A stretch of 35,709 nucleotides of DNA from Micromonospora sp. ATA32 (GCA_016802835.1 JAEVHO010000006.1:1-35709), one strand, 5' to 3'. Shown: positions 1-8,010, numbered from the stretch's first letter. The notes: generated by a model from the letters alone, not told the origin. Numbers and translations are program-made.

Positions 1-609
1 CGTCCCTCGCCCCGCTCGTACGCCGCCGCCGGCGCCGGCGAGCTGGCCCTGCAGCAGCTGCGCAAGCTCCCCGCCGTCGTCACCGATCTCAGTGGCAGGG
101 TCGTCGCCGACCTGGGCGGCAAGGCCGTCGTCACCGGCTTCGAGCTGCGCCAGAAGGCCACCGACACGCTCCGCACGGCCAACCTGACCGCCGGTGGGCT
201 GCGCGAGAAGGCCGTCCCGGCCGACCTCGACCTGGACAAGCTGCGCGAGGCCGCCAGCCGCAACGCCGCCGCCGTGCTGGCCGGCGCGCAGGCCGCCCAG
301 GAGCGGGCACTGGCCGCGTACGCAGGGCTGGTCGCCCGGGGTGAGCGCGTCGTCGGCGCCGGTGTCCTGGAGGCCGCCGAGACCGTGAACGCGGACATCG
401 AGGCGACCGAGGTCGCCACCCCGGCGCGGGCCACCGCGACCGCCCCGGCCGGGACGACCGAGGTCCCCACCCCGGCCGATGTGGCCGAGGTCGTCGAGGC
501 CAAGCCGGCACCGGCGAAGACCACCCGGACCCGCGCCGCCAAGCCGGCCGCCACCCCGTCGGGGAAGCTGCCGAAGGCGACCAGGCGGACCCGCCCGGCC
601 GCCGAGTAA
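1..609 (+). CDS. HbhA-like heparin-binding haemagglutinin homologue, C-terminal part
   Basis: The reading frame is open from base 1, so the N-terminus lies outside the window; 202 codons remain. The visible part is an alanine-rich, charged, mostly helical region with the pattern LREAASRNAAAVLAGAQ and YAGLVARGERVVGAGVLEAA, which resembles the coiled-coil region of mycobacterial HbhA (YNELVERGEAALERL). It ends in a low-complexity Ala/Pro/Lys/Arg tail (AKPAPAKTTRTRAAKPA), the counterpart of the Lys/Ala/Pro-rich heparin-binding tail of HbhA. In mycobacteria HbhA is a surface adhesin; in soil actinomycetes its role is unclear. The next gene encodes a DUF2516 protein, as downstream of hbhA in Mycobacterium (Rv0475-Rv0476), which supports the assignment. 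It could also be a generic Lys/Ala-rich DNA-binding or coiled-coil protein. Confidence 0.7.
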   Translation, partial: RPSPRSYAAAGAGELALQQLRKLPAVVTDLSGRVVADLGGKAVVTGFELRQKATDTLRTANLTAGGLREKAVPADLDLDKLREAASRNAAAVLAGAQAAQERALAAYAGLVARGERVVGAGVLEAAETVNADIEATEVATPARATATAPAGTTEVPTPADVAEVVEAKPAPAKTTRTRAAKPAATPSGKLPKATRRTRPAAE

Positions 610-620
610 TCGCTCGACCC

Positions 621-659
621 GCGACCCCGGATCGTCCTGTCGGACGGATCCGGGGTCGC
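621..659 (+). terminator. Hairpin terminator after the HbhA-like gene
   Basis: A perfect 13-bp stem, GCGACCCCGGATC (621-633) pairing with GATCCGGGGTCGC (647-659), encloses a short loop that itself contains GTCC/GGAC. It begins 11 bases after the stop codon. No U-tract follows, which is usual for high-GC actinomycetes. Confidence 0.7.
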
Positions 660-664
660 CGACA

Positions 665-670
665 TAAGCT
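665..670 (+). promoter_or_regulatory. -10 element TAAGCT, leaderless DUF2516 gene
   Basis: TAAGCT ends 7 nt before the ATG at 678 and no Shine-Dalgarno sequence is present, so transcription would start at or next to the start codon. No good -35 is visible. Confidence 0.45.
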
Positions 671-677
671 TGCCGAC

Positions 678-991
678 ATGGCCACTGCCGCGCCGATCTT
701 CGCGTTCCAGGTTCAGTACGTGATCGGGCTGATCCTCTCCATCTTCGCCCTCATCGTGGAGGGGGTCGCCCTGGTGCACGCGATCACTCAACGTGCCGAC
801 GCCTTTCCCGCCATCGGCACCCTGCCCAAGGCGGCTGGATCGCCATCCTGGCGGTCTGCATGGTGCTCACGCTGCTCGGCTTCGGCCCGACCAGCCTCTT
901 CGGACTCATCGGCATCGCGGCGGCCCTGATCTACCTGCTGGACGTCCGGCCCGGCCTGCGTGACCTGCACGACGGCAAAGGGTTCTGGTGA
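678..991 (+). CDS. DUF2516 small membrane protein, frameshifted
   Basis: The N-terminal half (MATAAPIFAFQVQYVIGLIL) starts at ATG 678 and has a first transmembrane helix. After FPAIGTLPK the frame is lost; the rest (GGWIAILAVCMVLTLLGFG, then a second hydrophobic segment and RPGLRDLHDGKGFW) continues in another frame to TGA at 989-991. Adding one G at about 830 (AAGGCGG to AAGGGCGG) restores a protein of about 104 residues with the usual DUF2516 layout: two or three membrane helices and a short cytosolic tail. Function is unknown. It follows the HbhA-like gene, as in Mycobacterium. The single missing G in a short run looks like a sequencing error rather than decay. Confidence 0.75.
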
Positions 992-1874
992 GAGGCTTCC
1001 GCTGGCCTCCGCCGCCGGACGGCGGCCCCGCACCTGGGGTCCGGGGCCCGGCGGTCCGCGTACCGGCCGGCCGGCGCTGCCCGAGCCGGAGACCGAGCTG
1101 GTCGCCACGCCGCACGGCGTACGGCTGGAGCGGCTGGTCACCGGCACCGGCGAACCGGCGACGGTGTTCGCGCACGGGCTGGGCAACGGCATCGCGACGA
1201 CCCGGCCGTTCGGCAGCGGGGTGACCGGTCGCAAGATTTTCTTCCAGTTCCGCGGCCACGGTCGGTCCGAGGCGCCGCCGGGGCCGTGGAGCTACCTCGA
1301 CCTCGCCCGTGACCTGCGAGCCGTCGCCGACCTCGGCGGCGCGACCCGGGCCTTCGGCGCCAGCCTCGGCGCCGGGGCACTCTGCCGGCTGCTGGTGGAG
1401 AGCCCGGACCGCTTCGACAGGTTGGTCTTCTTCCTGCCCGCCGTGCTGGACAACCCCCGAGGTGACGTCGCCCGGGACCGGATCGCCGATCTGCTCGACG
1501 CGGTGGCGAGCGGGGACGCCTCCGCCGTCGCCGATGTCGTCGCGATGGAGCTGCCGCCGGCCGTGCGCAACACCCCGGCCGGCTGGGCCCACCTGCGGCA
1601 GCGGCTCGACCAGCTGCTCCGCGACGGCCTCGCCGAGGGGCTGGTGACCCTCCCGGACCAGGTGCCGCTGCGGGACAGGGCCGCGCTGGCATCGGTCACC
1701 GCGCGGGCGCTGGTGATTGGCTGCGCAGGGGACGACCTGCACCCGGTGGGCGTCGCCGAGGAGCTGGCGGCCGCGCTGCCCAACGCCACCCTGCACGTGT
1801 ACGACCGGCCGGGCGTGCTCTGGTCGGAACGCGCCGACCTGCGCGAGCGGATATCCGGCTTCCTCAACGAGTAA
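988..1874 (+). CDS. Alpha/beta-fold hydrolase
   Basis: The body is an alpha/beta hydrolase of about 280 residues: oxyanion-hole motif FAHGLGNG, nucleophile elbow FGASLGAGA (G-x-S-x-G) and an acid candidate in CAGDDLHPVG. The usual histidine near the C-terminus is not in the expected place: the segment YDRPGVLWSERADLR has none. Start: a GTG at 988 overlaps the TGA of the DUF2516 gene (GTGA) and reads MRGFRWPPPPDGG, but joining the main frame needs one extra C in the C-run at 1026-1029. Without that correction the open frame begins at GTG 960, inside the upstream gene. Substrate cannot be predicted; an esterase, lipase or a non-hydrolytic relative are all possible. Confidence 0.75.
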
Positions 1875-1877
1875 CGT
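1872..1877 (+). promoter_or_regulatory. -10 element TAACGT before the AlaX gene
   Basis: TAACGT overlaps the TAA stop codon of the hydrolase gene and ends 8 nt before the ATG at 1886. No Shine-Dalgarno sequence is present. This suggests leaderless expression, although co-transcription with the hydrolase is also possible. Confidence 0.4.
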
Positions 1878-1885
1878 GCCCTGTC

Positions 1886-2623
1886 ATGGGCGTCATACAC
1901 CACGGCCGTACGCACCGGCTGGACCTCGCCGACCCGACCCTGCGCGAGTGGGAATGCACGGTGCTGTTGGCCGACCCGGAACAGGGCATTGTGCTGGACA
2001 GGTCGGCGTTCTATCCCGGCGGTGGCGGTCAACCGCCGGACCACGGCGTCCTGCTCTGGCAGGGGGTGCAGACCCGGATCGTCGGCACCCGCAAGGGCGA
2101 CGACCTCTATCTGCTCGCCGCCGAGGGTGACCCGCTGCCGCCGGCGGGCACAGCGGTGACCGGGGCGGTCGAGGACGACCGGCGGACCCGGCTGATGCGT
2201 ACCCACTCCGGGCTGCACGTGCTCTGCGGCGTGGTCTTCCGCGACTTCGGCGCGCTGGTCACCGGCGGCAACATGGAGCCCGGCGAGGCCCGGATGGACT
2301 TCAACCTGCCCGAGGTGCCGGCCGACTTCAAGACCCGGATCGAAGAGCTGGTCAACGCCGAGGTGGCCGCCGACCGGTCCGTCGCCGTCCGGGTACTGCC
2401 CCGGGTCGAGGCGCTCGCCCTGCCGGACATCATCCGTACCCAGTCCAACCTGATCCCGCCGGACGAGCAGGAGGTGCGGATCGTCGACATCGTCGGGCTG
2501 GACGTGCAGGCCGACGGCGGCACGCACGTCGCGTCGACCGCGCAGATCGGCAAGGTCCAGGTGGTCAAGGTGGAGAGCAAGGGCCGCGCCAACCGCCGCG
2601 TCCGGGTCCGCCTCGCGGACTGA
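1886..2623 (+). CDS. AlaX-type alanyl-tRNA editing protein
   Basis: A 245-residue free-standing homologue of the AlaRS editing domain. Such proteins deacylate tRNA-Ala mischarged with serine or glycine in the cytosol. N-terminal motif AFYPGGGGQPPDHG (residues 41-54) is the glycine-rich signature of the family. The zinc-site motif HxxxH is seen as THSGLH (His107, His111). The second half of the site, usually CGGTH, reads DGGTHVAST (Asp210, His214), so the cysteine ligand is replaced by aspartate. Length fits AlaX-M. Start at ATG 1886, 11 bases after the upstream stop. It converges on the PP2C-like gene. Confidence 0.9.
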   Translation: MGVIHHGRTHRLDLADPTLREWECTVLLADPEQGIVLDRSAFYPGGGGQPPDHGVLLWQGVQTRIVGTRKGDDLYLLAAEGDPLPPAGTAVTGAVEDDRRTRLMRTHSGLHVLCGVVFRDFGALVTGGNMEPGEARMDFNLPEVPADFKTRIEELVNAEVAADRSVAVRVLPRVEALALPDIIRTQSNLIPPDEQEVRIVDIVGLDVQADGGTHVASTAQIGKVQVVKVESKGRANRRVRVRLAD

Positions 2624-2698
2624 CCAGCCCAGCCGCCTTGCGGACTGACCGGTTACTCATACCACGCCAGGCGGCCGGGCATGCTCCGCTGGCGACGG

Positions 2699-3493
2699 TC
2701 AGGCCCCGCCGAGGTCGGTACAGTGTGCGATCGTCGCATCGTCCGCCGCCACCGCGTGGCGCGCCTCCGCCTGCCGGACACGATGGATGATTTCGGCGGG
2801 TCCGCTCGACGCTAGGACGGCCATGACCCCTGGCCAGTCGGCGAGCCGGAACCGGTCCACGATGCGGCTGGCTCCATTGCTGAGCAGGACGGCACCGGTC
2901 AGCTCGGAGATCGGACAGCTTCCGGTGATCGCCTCGTCTGCCGCCCGCGGGTCGTCCTTGGCCACCCAGAAGCCGCCCGGCTGGTTCCGGTTGGCGCGCA
3001 AGTCTCGGAGGACTCGGTGGTACTCGTCGCTACCCTCGGCGGCGGCCTCGAGCGCGGACCGATACGACCGGCTGATGATCACCTCCCGGGGATCGGAGAC
3101 GACGAGCGGCGCACCGTCTGCTCTGTCGAGCACGAGGACCGAGTCACCGAGCACCAGGTGCTCGATGAGGCCGTCGGACAGGCGCAGGATGGCTACGGTC
3201 GCCGATGGACTGATGGGGTCGGCGACATCGCAGGTGTCCCGGTGATCGTCCGTCACCTGCTCGATGGCCTCGGCGAGCAGCGCCGAAAGGCTGCGGTCCC
3301 GCACGAGTGACAAGAGGCTGAGGAGGCTGCCTCCCAGGCGGCTGGCATACCAGGCCACGCCGTGCCGGCAGATCGATTCGGTGCCGGAGATGCCGGCGCC
3401 GTCGATCAGCACCGCTGCCGTCGGTACGGCGCCGGTGAAGTCCTCGTTCGCGTGGCCAGTCCGTGCCGCAGTGCTCGTCATCGTCACCCGCAT
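2699..3493 (-). CDS. PP2C-like (PPM family) protein
   Basis: A 264-residue protein with the PPM-phosphatase motif order: HANEDFTG (metal-binding Asp region), LIDGAGIS (DG motif), LGDSVLVLD (GDS motif), LLSNGASR (normally SDG) and ADDATIAHC near the C-terminus. There is no membrane segment or sensor domain, so a cytosolic Ser/Thr phosphatase or degenerate regulatory relative is expected. The SDG aspartate, a metal ligand in canonical PP2C, is asparagine here, so activity may be altered. The start at ATG 3493 (MRVTMTSTAA) has a GGGAGG-like ribosome binding site about ten bases upstream; an internal ATG four codons later is the alternative. No neighbouring kinase or anti-sigma partner is seen. 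Confidence 0.75.
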   Translation of the reverse strand: MRVTMTSTAARTGHANEDFTGAVPTAAVLIDGAGISGTESICRHGVAWYASRLGGSLLSLLSLVRDRSLSALLAEAIEQVTDDHRDTCDVADPISPSATVAILRLSDGLIEHLVLGDSVLVLDRADGAPLVVSDPREVIISRSYRSALEAAAEGSDEYHRVLRDLRANRNQPGGFWVAKDDPRAADEAITGSCPISELTGAVLLSNGASRIVDRFRLADWPGVMAVLASSGPAEIIHRVRQAEARHAVAADDATIAHCTDLGGA

Positions 3494-3873
3494 GTCCTGC
3501 CGCCGCCCTCCCGCCGATTTGAGGCGTCGACTTTAACAACCGCCGACGCGCACGGCAGCGCGCCCACCACCATGGCCGACCCGGAGGGGCGACGAGTTCG
3601 ACGTCCCAGTGAGCGCGCGGCAACGCCGCGCCGGCCGGCCGCCCGCCCCGGTCCGCGGGTCCGGGAGGCCCGTTGGGTCCGGCGGGTCGGGCGGGTCGGG
3701 CCTGGACCGTCCACTATCGAGCGCCTTTGGAGCTGCCCGCACAAGCGGGGCGCGAAAGGAGCTGCGGCCGCGACGCCGGCAGGTCAGTCCCACGCATCGG
3801 GTGCTGGCCGTGGACGACACTGGTCGGCGAAACCGGACTTCGGCTGTCAGGTATCGCTGTCAGGCTCGGTGGC
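3494..3873. other. Divergent intergenic region, 380 bp
   Basis: No gene is supported here. It holds the presumed promoters of the PP2C-like gene (minus) and the SDR gene (plus). Immediately before the SDR are two direct copies of GCTGTCAGG (3843-3851 and 3856-3864) and CAGGCT (3861-3866), a possible -10 element 7 nt before the ATG. The middle is GC-rich low-complexity sequence with only shadow ORFs. Confidence 0.5.
3530..3535 (-). promoter_or_regulatory. Possible -10 element TAAAGT for the PP2C-like gene
   Basis: On the minus strand TAAAGT lies about 37 bases upstream of the ATG at 3493 and precedes the ribosome binding site. No convincing -35 is seen. Confidence 0.3.
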
Positions 3874-4787
3874 ATGACGAAACCGCTGACAGGGAAGATC
3901 GCGCTCGTCGCCGGGGCGACCCGGGGCGCCGGCCGGCAGATCGCCGTCCAGTTGGGTGCGGCCGGGGCCACCGTCTACGCCACCGGCCGCACACCCGGGA
4001 GCGCCGGTCGGAGATGGACCGGCCGGAGACGATCGAGGAGACCGCCGAGCTGGTCACCGCCGCCGGTGGCGCCGGCATCGCGGTCCAGGTCGACCACCTG
4101 GTTCCCGAGCAGGTCCGCGACCTGGTCGACCGGATCGACGCCGAGCAGGGCCGGCTCGACGTGCTGGTCAACGACATCTGGGGCGCCGAATCGCACATCA
4201 CCTGGAACACGCCGCTGTGGGAGCAGCCGCTGGACGACGGCCTGCACGCGCTTCGGCTGGCGGTGGACACCCACGTCATCACCAGTCACTTCGCGCTGAA
4301 GCTGCTGGTCCGCCACCCCGGCGGGCTGGTCGTCGAGGTCGGCGACGGCACCACGGCGTACAACGAGAACAACTACCGGGTCTCGCTCTTCTACGACCTC
4401 GCCAAGACCGCGGTCAACCGGCTCGCCTTCGCCCAGGCCCACGAGCTGCGCGAGCACGGCGCGACTGCGGTGGCGGTGACGCCCGGGTGGCTCCGGTCGG
4501 AGCTGATGCTGGAGATCTTCGGGGTGACCGAGGAGAACTGGCGGGACGCCACCGCGAGGCAGCCCCACTTCGCCATCTCGGAGAGCCCGGCCTTCGTCGG
4601 GCGCGCGGTCGCCGCGATCGCGGCCGACCCGGACCGCGCCCGCTGGAACGGGAAGTCCGTGTCCAGCGGCGAGCTGGCCCAGGTTTACGGCTTCACCGAC
4701 CTGGACGGCAGCCGACCGGACGCCTGGCGGTACGTGGTGGAGGTGCAGGACCCCGGCAGGCCCGCAGACGCGACCGGCTATCGCTGA
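3874..4787 (+). CDS. Short-chain dehydrogenase/reductase, frameshifted
   Basis: Starts at ATG 3874 (MTKPLTGKIALVAGATRGAG). The cofactor motif GATRGAG is near residue 15, NDIWG replaces the usual NNAG, and the catalytic pair is Y-D-L-A-K in LFYDLAKTAVN, so this is a complete classical SDR using NAD(P)H on an unknown substrate. The first 40 codons and the rest are in different frames. One extra base in ACACCC at about 3991-3995 restores TGRTTRERRSEMDRPETIEE. Reconstructed length is about 304 residues. Its 3' end overlaps the convergent WYL-regulator gene by about ten bases. The frameshift is probably a sequence error because both parts are well conserved. Confidence 0.82.
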
Positions 4788-5770
4788 CCGCCCCGCCACG
4801 ACTCCCGGTAGAGCCCGGCCGTCCGCTCGGCCGCCCCGGCCAGGCGCGCCCGCAGCTCGGGCGGGTCGAGCACCTCCACCTCCGGCCCGAGCCGCAGCAT
4901 CAGGCCGTACGCCACCTCGACCGACTCGACGGGCAGCCGGGTGACCGTCCATCCCTGCCCGTCGGGCTCACCGGCGGCGGCCACTGCCTCCTCGTACGCG
5001 AAGGGAGCCTCGGCCGCCCAGCGCAGCGCGCGCAGGCCGGCGGCGCTGAGCCGGACGACGACCTCGGCGCGGAGCATGTCGCGCAGGAACGCCTCGGCCT
5101 GCTCCCACCAGTAGCCGCCCAGGTCGAACCCCTCGTCCCGCTCGAAGGTCTCCTCGGTCACCTGGACCCCGACCACCCGGTCCACCCGGTACGTCCGGTG
5201 GCCGTCGCCGATCCGGCCGACGAGGTACCAGATCCCGCTCTTGAGCACCAGGCCGTACGGCCGCACGGTCCGGGTGACCTCCCGGTCGCCGCGCCGGTAG
5301 CACAGCTCGACCACCCGGTCCCGCCAGACCGCCCGGGCCAGCTCGGCCAGCCGCGGTGGCGGCCCGGCCTCCCGGAACCAGCCCGGCACGTCCAGGTGGA
5401 ACCGCTGTCCGGTCCGCGCCGGGGCGTCCCGCAGGCTGGGCGGGAGCGCGGCCAGCACTTTGAGTTCCGCGGCGGCGACCGCGTCGGCCAGCCCCATGTC
5501 GCCGGCCGGGCCGGGCAACCCGGAGAGGAAGAGCGCCTCCGCCTCGTCCCGGGTCAACCCGGTCAGCCGGGTCCGGTAGCCGCCGAGCAGCCGGTACCCG
5601 CCGGCCCGGCCCCGGTCGGCGTAGACCGGCACGCCGGCCGCGGAGAGCGCCAGCACGTCCCGGTACACGGTCCGTTCGGAGACCTCCAGCTCGCGGGCCA
5701 GCTCGGTCGCAGTCATCGTCTGCCGCGACTGGAGCAACAGGATCAGGGAGATCAGCCGGGAGGCGCGCAC
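4778..5770 (-). CDS. WYL-domain transcriptional regulator
   Basis: An N-terminal HTH of the HTH_11/DeoR type (MTATELARELEVSERTVYRD, about residues 18-37 from the chosen start) is followed by a WYL domain with the signature GIWYLVGRIGDGHRTYRVDR and a C-terminal WCX-like region. This is the common actinobacterial one-component regulator design; WYL domains bind ligands or nucleic acids, and the effector here is unknown. I prefer GTG 5770 (MRASRLISLILLLQ), which places the HTH in the usual position; a TTG at 5791 would add seven residues. The gene converges on and overlaps the SDR gene by about ten bases. Confidence 0.88.
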   Translation of the reverse strand: MRASRLISLILLLQSRQTMTATELARELEVSERTVYRDVLALSAAGVPVYADRGRAGGYRLLGGYRTRLTGLTRDEAEALFLSGLPGPAGDMGLADAVAAAELKVLAALPPSLRDAPARTGQRFHLDVPGWFREAGPPPRLAELARAVWRDRVVELCYRRGDREVTRTVRPYGLVLKSGIWYLVGRIGDGHRTYRVDRVVGVQVTEETFERDEGFDLGGYWWEQAEAFLRDMLRAEVVVRLSAAGLRALRWAAEAPFAYEEAVAAAGEPDGQGWTVTRLPVESVEVAYGLMLRLGPEVEVLDPPELRARLAGAAERTAGLYRESWRGGQR

Positions 5771-5852
5771 CCGCCCATCCTGCCCGTCCAAGGCGGGATC
5801 GTCGCCGATCCCCGTCCGGCCGCTCCAGCCGGTGCGACGTGCGGGCGGCCAC

Positions 5853-5858
5853 TAGGCT
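5853..5858 (+). promoter_or_regulatory. -10 element TAGGCT, leaderless EI24 gene
   Basis: TAGGCT ends 8 nt before the GTG at 5867, with no Shine-Dalgarno sequence between. Leaderless transcription is likely. Confidence 0.5.
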
Positions 5859-5866
5859 CTGCCGTC

Positions 5867-6658
5867 GTGAACGCAACCCGCCTCGCCGCGCCCGTGACCG
5901 GTGCCGTCGGTCGCTTCCTCGCCGGCGCCGGCCTGCTCCTGCGCGGCCTCGGCCTCTATGTCCGTAGCCCCGGGCTGGTGCTGCTCGGCATCGTGCCCGC
6001 GCTGATCTCCGGCGCGCTCTTCGTGGCCGGGTTCGCCACCCTGGCGTACTTCGTGGACGACCTGGCCGCGCTGGTCACGCCGTTCGCCGACGACTGGCCG
6101 GAGACCGCCCGCGGCCTGGTCCGGGTGATCGCCGGACTGGCCTTCCTCGGGCTGGGCGGCCTGATCGGGGTGCTCACCTTCACCGCCGTCACGCTGGCCA
6201 TCGGTGACCCGTTCTACGAGAAGATCTCCGAGCGGGTGGAGGAGCGGTACGGCGGCGCGCCCGGCGCGGTCGACGTGCCCTTCTGGGCCTCGCTGCGCCG
6301 CAGCGTCGTCGACTCGCTGCGGCTGGTGGCCGTCTCGGTGCTGGTCGGCATCCCGCTCTTCGCGGCCGGCTTCATCCCGGTGGTCGGCCAGACCGTCGTG
6401 CCGGTGATCGGGGCGGCGGTGGGCGGCTGGTTCCTCGCCCTGGAACTGGTCGGCGCGCCCTTCTACCGACGGGGGATGCGGCTGCCGCAGCGCCGGGCCA
6501 TCCTGAAGGCGGACCGGCCGACCGCGCTCGGCTTCGGGGTGGCGGTCTTCGTCTGCTTCCTGATCCCGTTCGGCGCGGTGCTGATCATGCCGGCGGCCGT
6601 TGCCGGAGCCACCCTGCTCGTCCGCCGTTCGCTGGGCCAGTCCATCGAGGAGCGCTGA
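5867..6658 (+). CDS. EI24/CysZ-like integral membrane protein
   Basis: A 263-residue multi-helix membrane protein: an amphipathic N-terminus, then hydrophobic segments around VLLGIVPALISGALFVAGFA, VIAGLAFLGLGGLIGVLTF, VAVSVLVGIPLFAAGFIPVV and VAVFVCFLIPFGAVLIM. The segment AIGDPFYEKISERVEERYGG is typical of the EI24 (PF07264) family, which includes the sulfate permease CysZ. In actinomycetes its substrate is not established. Start GTG 5867 was chosen because it follows a -10-like TAGGCT and gives the family N-terminus; the open frame continues far upstream only as an antisense shadow of the WYL gene. The stop is one base from the start of the macro-domain gene, indicating an operon. Confidence 0.85.
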   Translation: MNATRLAAPVTGAVGRFLAGAGLLLRGLGLYVRSPGLVLLGIVPALISGALFVAGFATLAYFVDDLAALVTPFADDWPETARGLVRVIAGLAFLGLGGLIGVLTFTAVTLAIGDPFYEKISERVEERYGGAPGAVDVPFWASLRRSVVDSLRLVAVSVLVGIPLFAAGFIPVVGQTVVPVIGAAVGGWFLALELVGAPFYRRGMRLPQRRAILKADRPTALGFGVAVFVCFLIPFGAVLIMPAAVAGATLLVRRSLGQSIEER

Positions 6659-6659
6659 C

Positions 6660-7012
6660 ATGGAGATCACCCTGGTCCAGGGGGACAGGCCGTCGCCACC
6701 ACGGCCGGGGACCTGCCGGCCCGCTGGGTGATCCACACGGTCGGCCCGGTCTGGTCCGGCACCGAGGACCGGTCGGCGCTGCTGCGCGACTGCTACGCCA
6801 ACAGCCTCCGGGTCGCCGACGAGCTGCGCGCGGCCACGGTCGCGTTCCCGCTGATCTCCGCCGGCATCTACGGCTGGCCGGTCGACGACGCGGTACGGCA
6901 GGCCCTGTCGGTGCTGCGCGCCGCCACGCCGACGACCGTCACCGAGGCACGGCTGGTGCTTTTCGACGCGGAGACCTACTCGACCGCCGAGCGGATCCAC
7001 GCCGCCGGTTGA
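6660..7012 (+). pseudogene. Macro-domain ADP-ribose hydrolase with internal deletion
   Basis: Starts at ATG 6660 with MEITLVQGD, the first strand of a macro domain. The next bases belong to a point much later in the family: QAVATTAGDLPARWVIHTVGPVW, in another frame from 6686 to the TGA at 7012. The missing part would contain the NAANS/GGGGVDGAI catalytic loop, roughly 45 codons. The second loop, AFPLISAGIYGWP, is intact. The family removes ADP-ribose or hydrolyses O-acetyl-ADP-ribose. GGAC occurs at the junction (6683-6686), so recombination or read collapse at a short repeat is possible. As written it cannot be functional. It sits one base after the EI24 gene. Confidence 0.82.
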
Positions 7013-7017
7013 GCCGG

Positions 7018-7914
7018 TCAGGAGAGCGTCCGCAGGCAGGACCACTGGGACGCCACCGGCCGGTAGCCGAGCCCCTCGTTGACCGCCAACATCGGCGCGT
7101 TCGCCTCGTCGTTGGAGGTGTAGGCGACGCGTACCCCGTCGGCGGCGGCCCGGTGCAGCGCGGCCCGCTTTGCCAGCCGGGCCAGCCTGCGCCCCCGGTA
7201 CGCCGGCAGCGTCGCGGTCATGTCCGACCACATCCGGTCCCCGTCCCGCTTGACCAGGCTGAACGCCACGAGTTCGCCGTCGATCTCGACGGCCGTGCTG
7301 ACCTGCCGGTCCAGGCCCACGTTGTCCCAGACCTCATAGCGCCAGTTGGCGTAGCTGACCGCGTCGGAGGGCGCGTCACCCGGCTCGTCCGCGCTGGCCG
7401 CGACGTAGGTGGCGTGCAGGCGGCGCGGATCGAGTTCGGTCAGGGCGCGCAGCCGTACCCCGGCCGGGTGGTCCGGCGGTGGCGGCGCGGCCCGGAGGTC
7501 GAGTGCGGAGTATCGCAGCTCCCGGCTCGGCTCGAAGCCACGCTTGCGGGCGAACGGCAGCGACGCGGTCAGCGCCCAGGTCCGTACCCGGCGGACACCG
7601 AGGGCAGTGAGGTGCTCCATCGCCTCGGCCAGCAGTGCGTCGCCGATTCCGTGGCCCCGGTGGTCCGGGTGGACGTGCAGCATCGCCACCTCGCCGAAGT
7701 CCGCCTCCGAGGTCCGGCCGTTGCGGTACGCCGACACCCAGCCGACGACCCGACCCTCCACCTCGGCCACGAACGCGGTCCACTCCTCGCCGGGCGGCGG
7801 TTCGGCGATCATCCGGCGGGTCGACTCGACCCCGCGTACCAGGTACGGGTGGACGAGTGCCCGCAGCGCCACCACGGCCGGCGCATCGTCGGGTCGGGCG
7901 GTACGGATCAGCAT
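7018..7914 (-). CDS. Tandem GNAT-family N-acetyltransferase
   Basis: 298 residues with two GNAT folds. The N-terminal domain carries a canonical acetyl-CoA motif A, HVHPDHRGHGIGDALLAEAM; the C-terminal domain has a degenerate version, PAYRGRRLARLAKRAAL. The duplication resembles mycothiol synthase MshD and similar actinobacterial acetyltransferases, but the sequence does not let me name the substrate. Start ATG 7914 immediately follows the TGA of the RidA remnant (TGAATG), so the two were probably translationally coupled. The C-terminus is convergent with the macro-domain gene five bases away. Confidence 0.85.
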   Translation of the reverse strand: MLIRTARPDDAPAVVALRALVHPYLVRGVESTRRMIAEPPPGEEWTAFVAEVEGRVVGWVSAYRNGRTSEADFGEVAMLHVHPDHRGHGIGDALLAEAMEHLTALGVRRVRTWALTASLPFARKRGFEPSRELRYSALDLRAAPPPPDHPAGVRLRALTELDPRRLHATYVAASADEPGDAPSDAVSYANWRYEVWDNVGLDRQVSTAVEIDGELVAFSLVKRDGDRMWSDMTATLPAYRGRRLARLAKRAALHRAAADGVRVAYTSNDEANAPMLAVNEGLGYRPVASQWSCLRTLS

Positions 7915-8010
7915 TCAGGCCGCCCCCGTACGGCGGCGACCGCCTCGACCTCGACGAGCTGGTCGGGGTAGCCGAGCACGTGGATCAGGTGAAGGGCGTC
8001 GGTCACCGGG
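7915..8010 (-). pseudogene. RidA-family protein, C-terminal remnant
   Basis: Reading leftwards, VTDALHLIHVLGYPDQLVEVEAVAAVRGRP ends at the TGA 7915-7917; this is the last strand and helix of a RidA (YjgF/YER057c) domain. The family deaminates reactive enamine/imine intermediates and is about 130 residues long, so only the last quarter is present. A GTG in the middle could start a peptide of about 30 residues, but upstream there is no family sequence, only unrelated codons up to a stop. It abuts the GNAT gene with no spacer. Confidence 0.6.

Noticed and set aside
3956-5866. Very long plus-strand open frame leading into the EI24 gene (about 640 extra codons)
   Set aside because: It is antisense to the WYL regulator and overlaps the SDR, is Arg/Pro/Gly-rich low complexity, and shows no family motif; the real start is GTG 5867.
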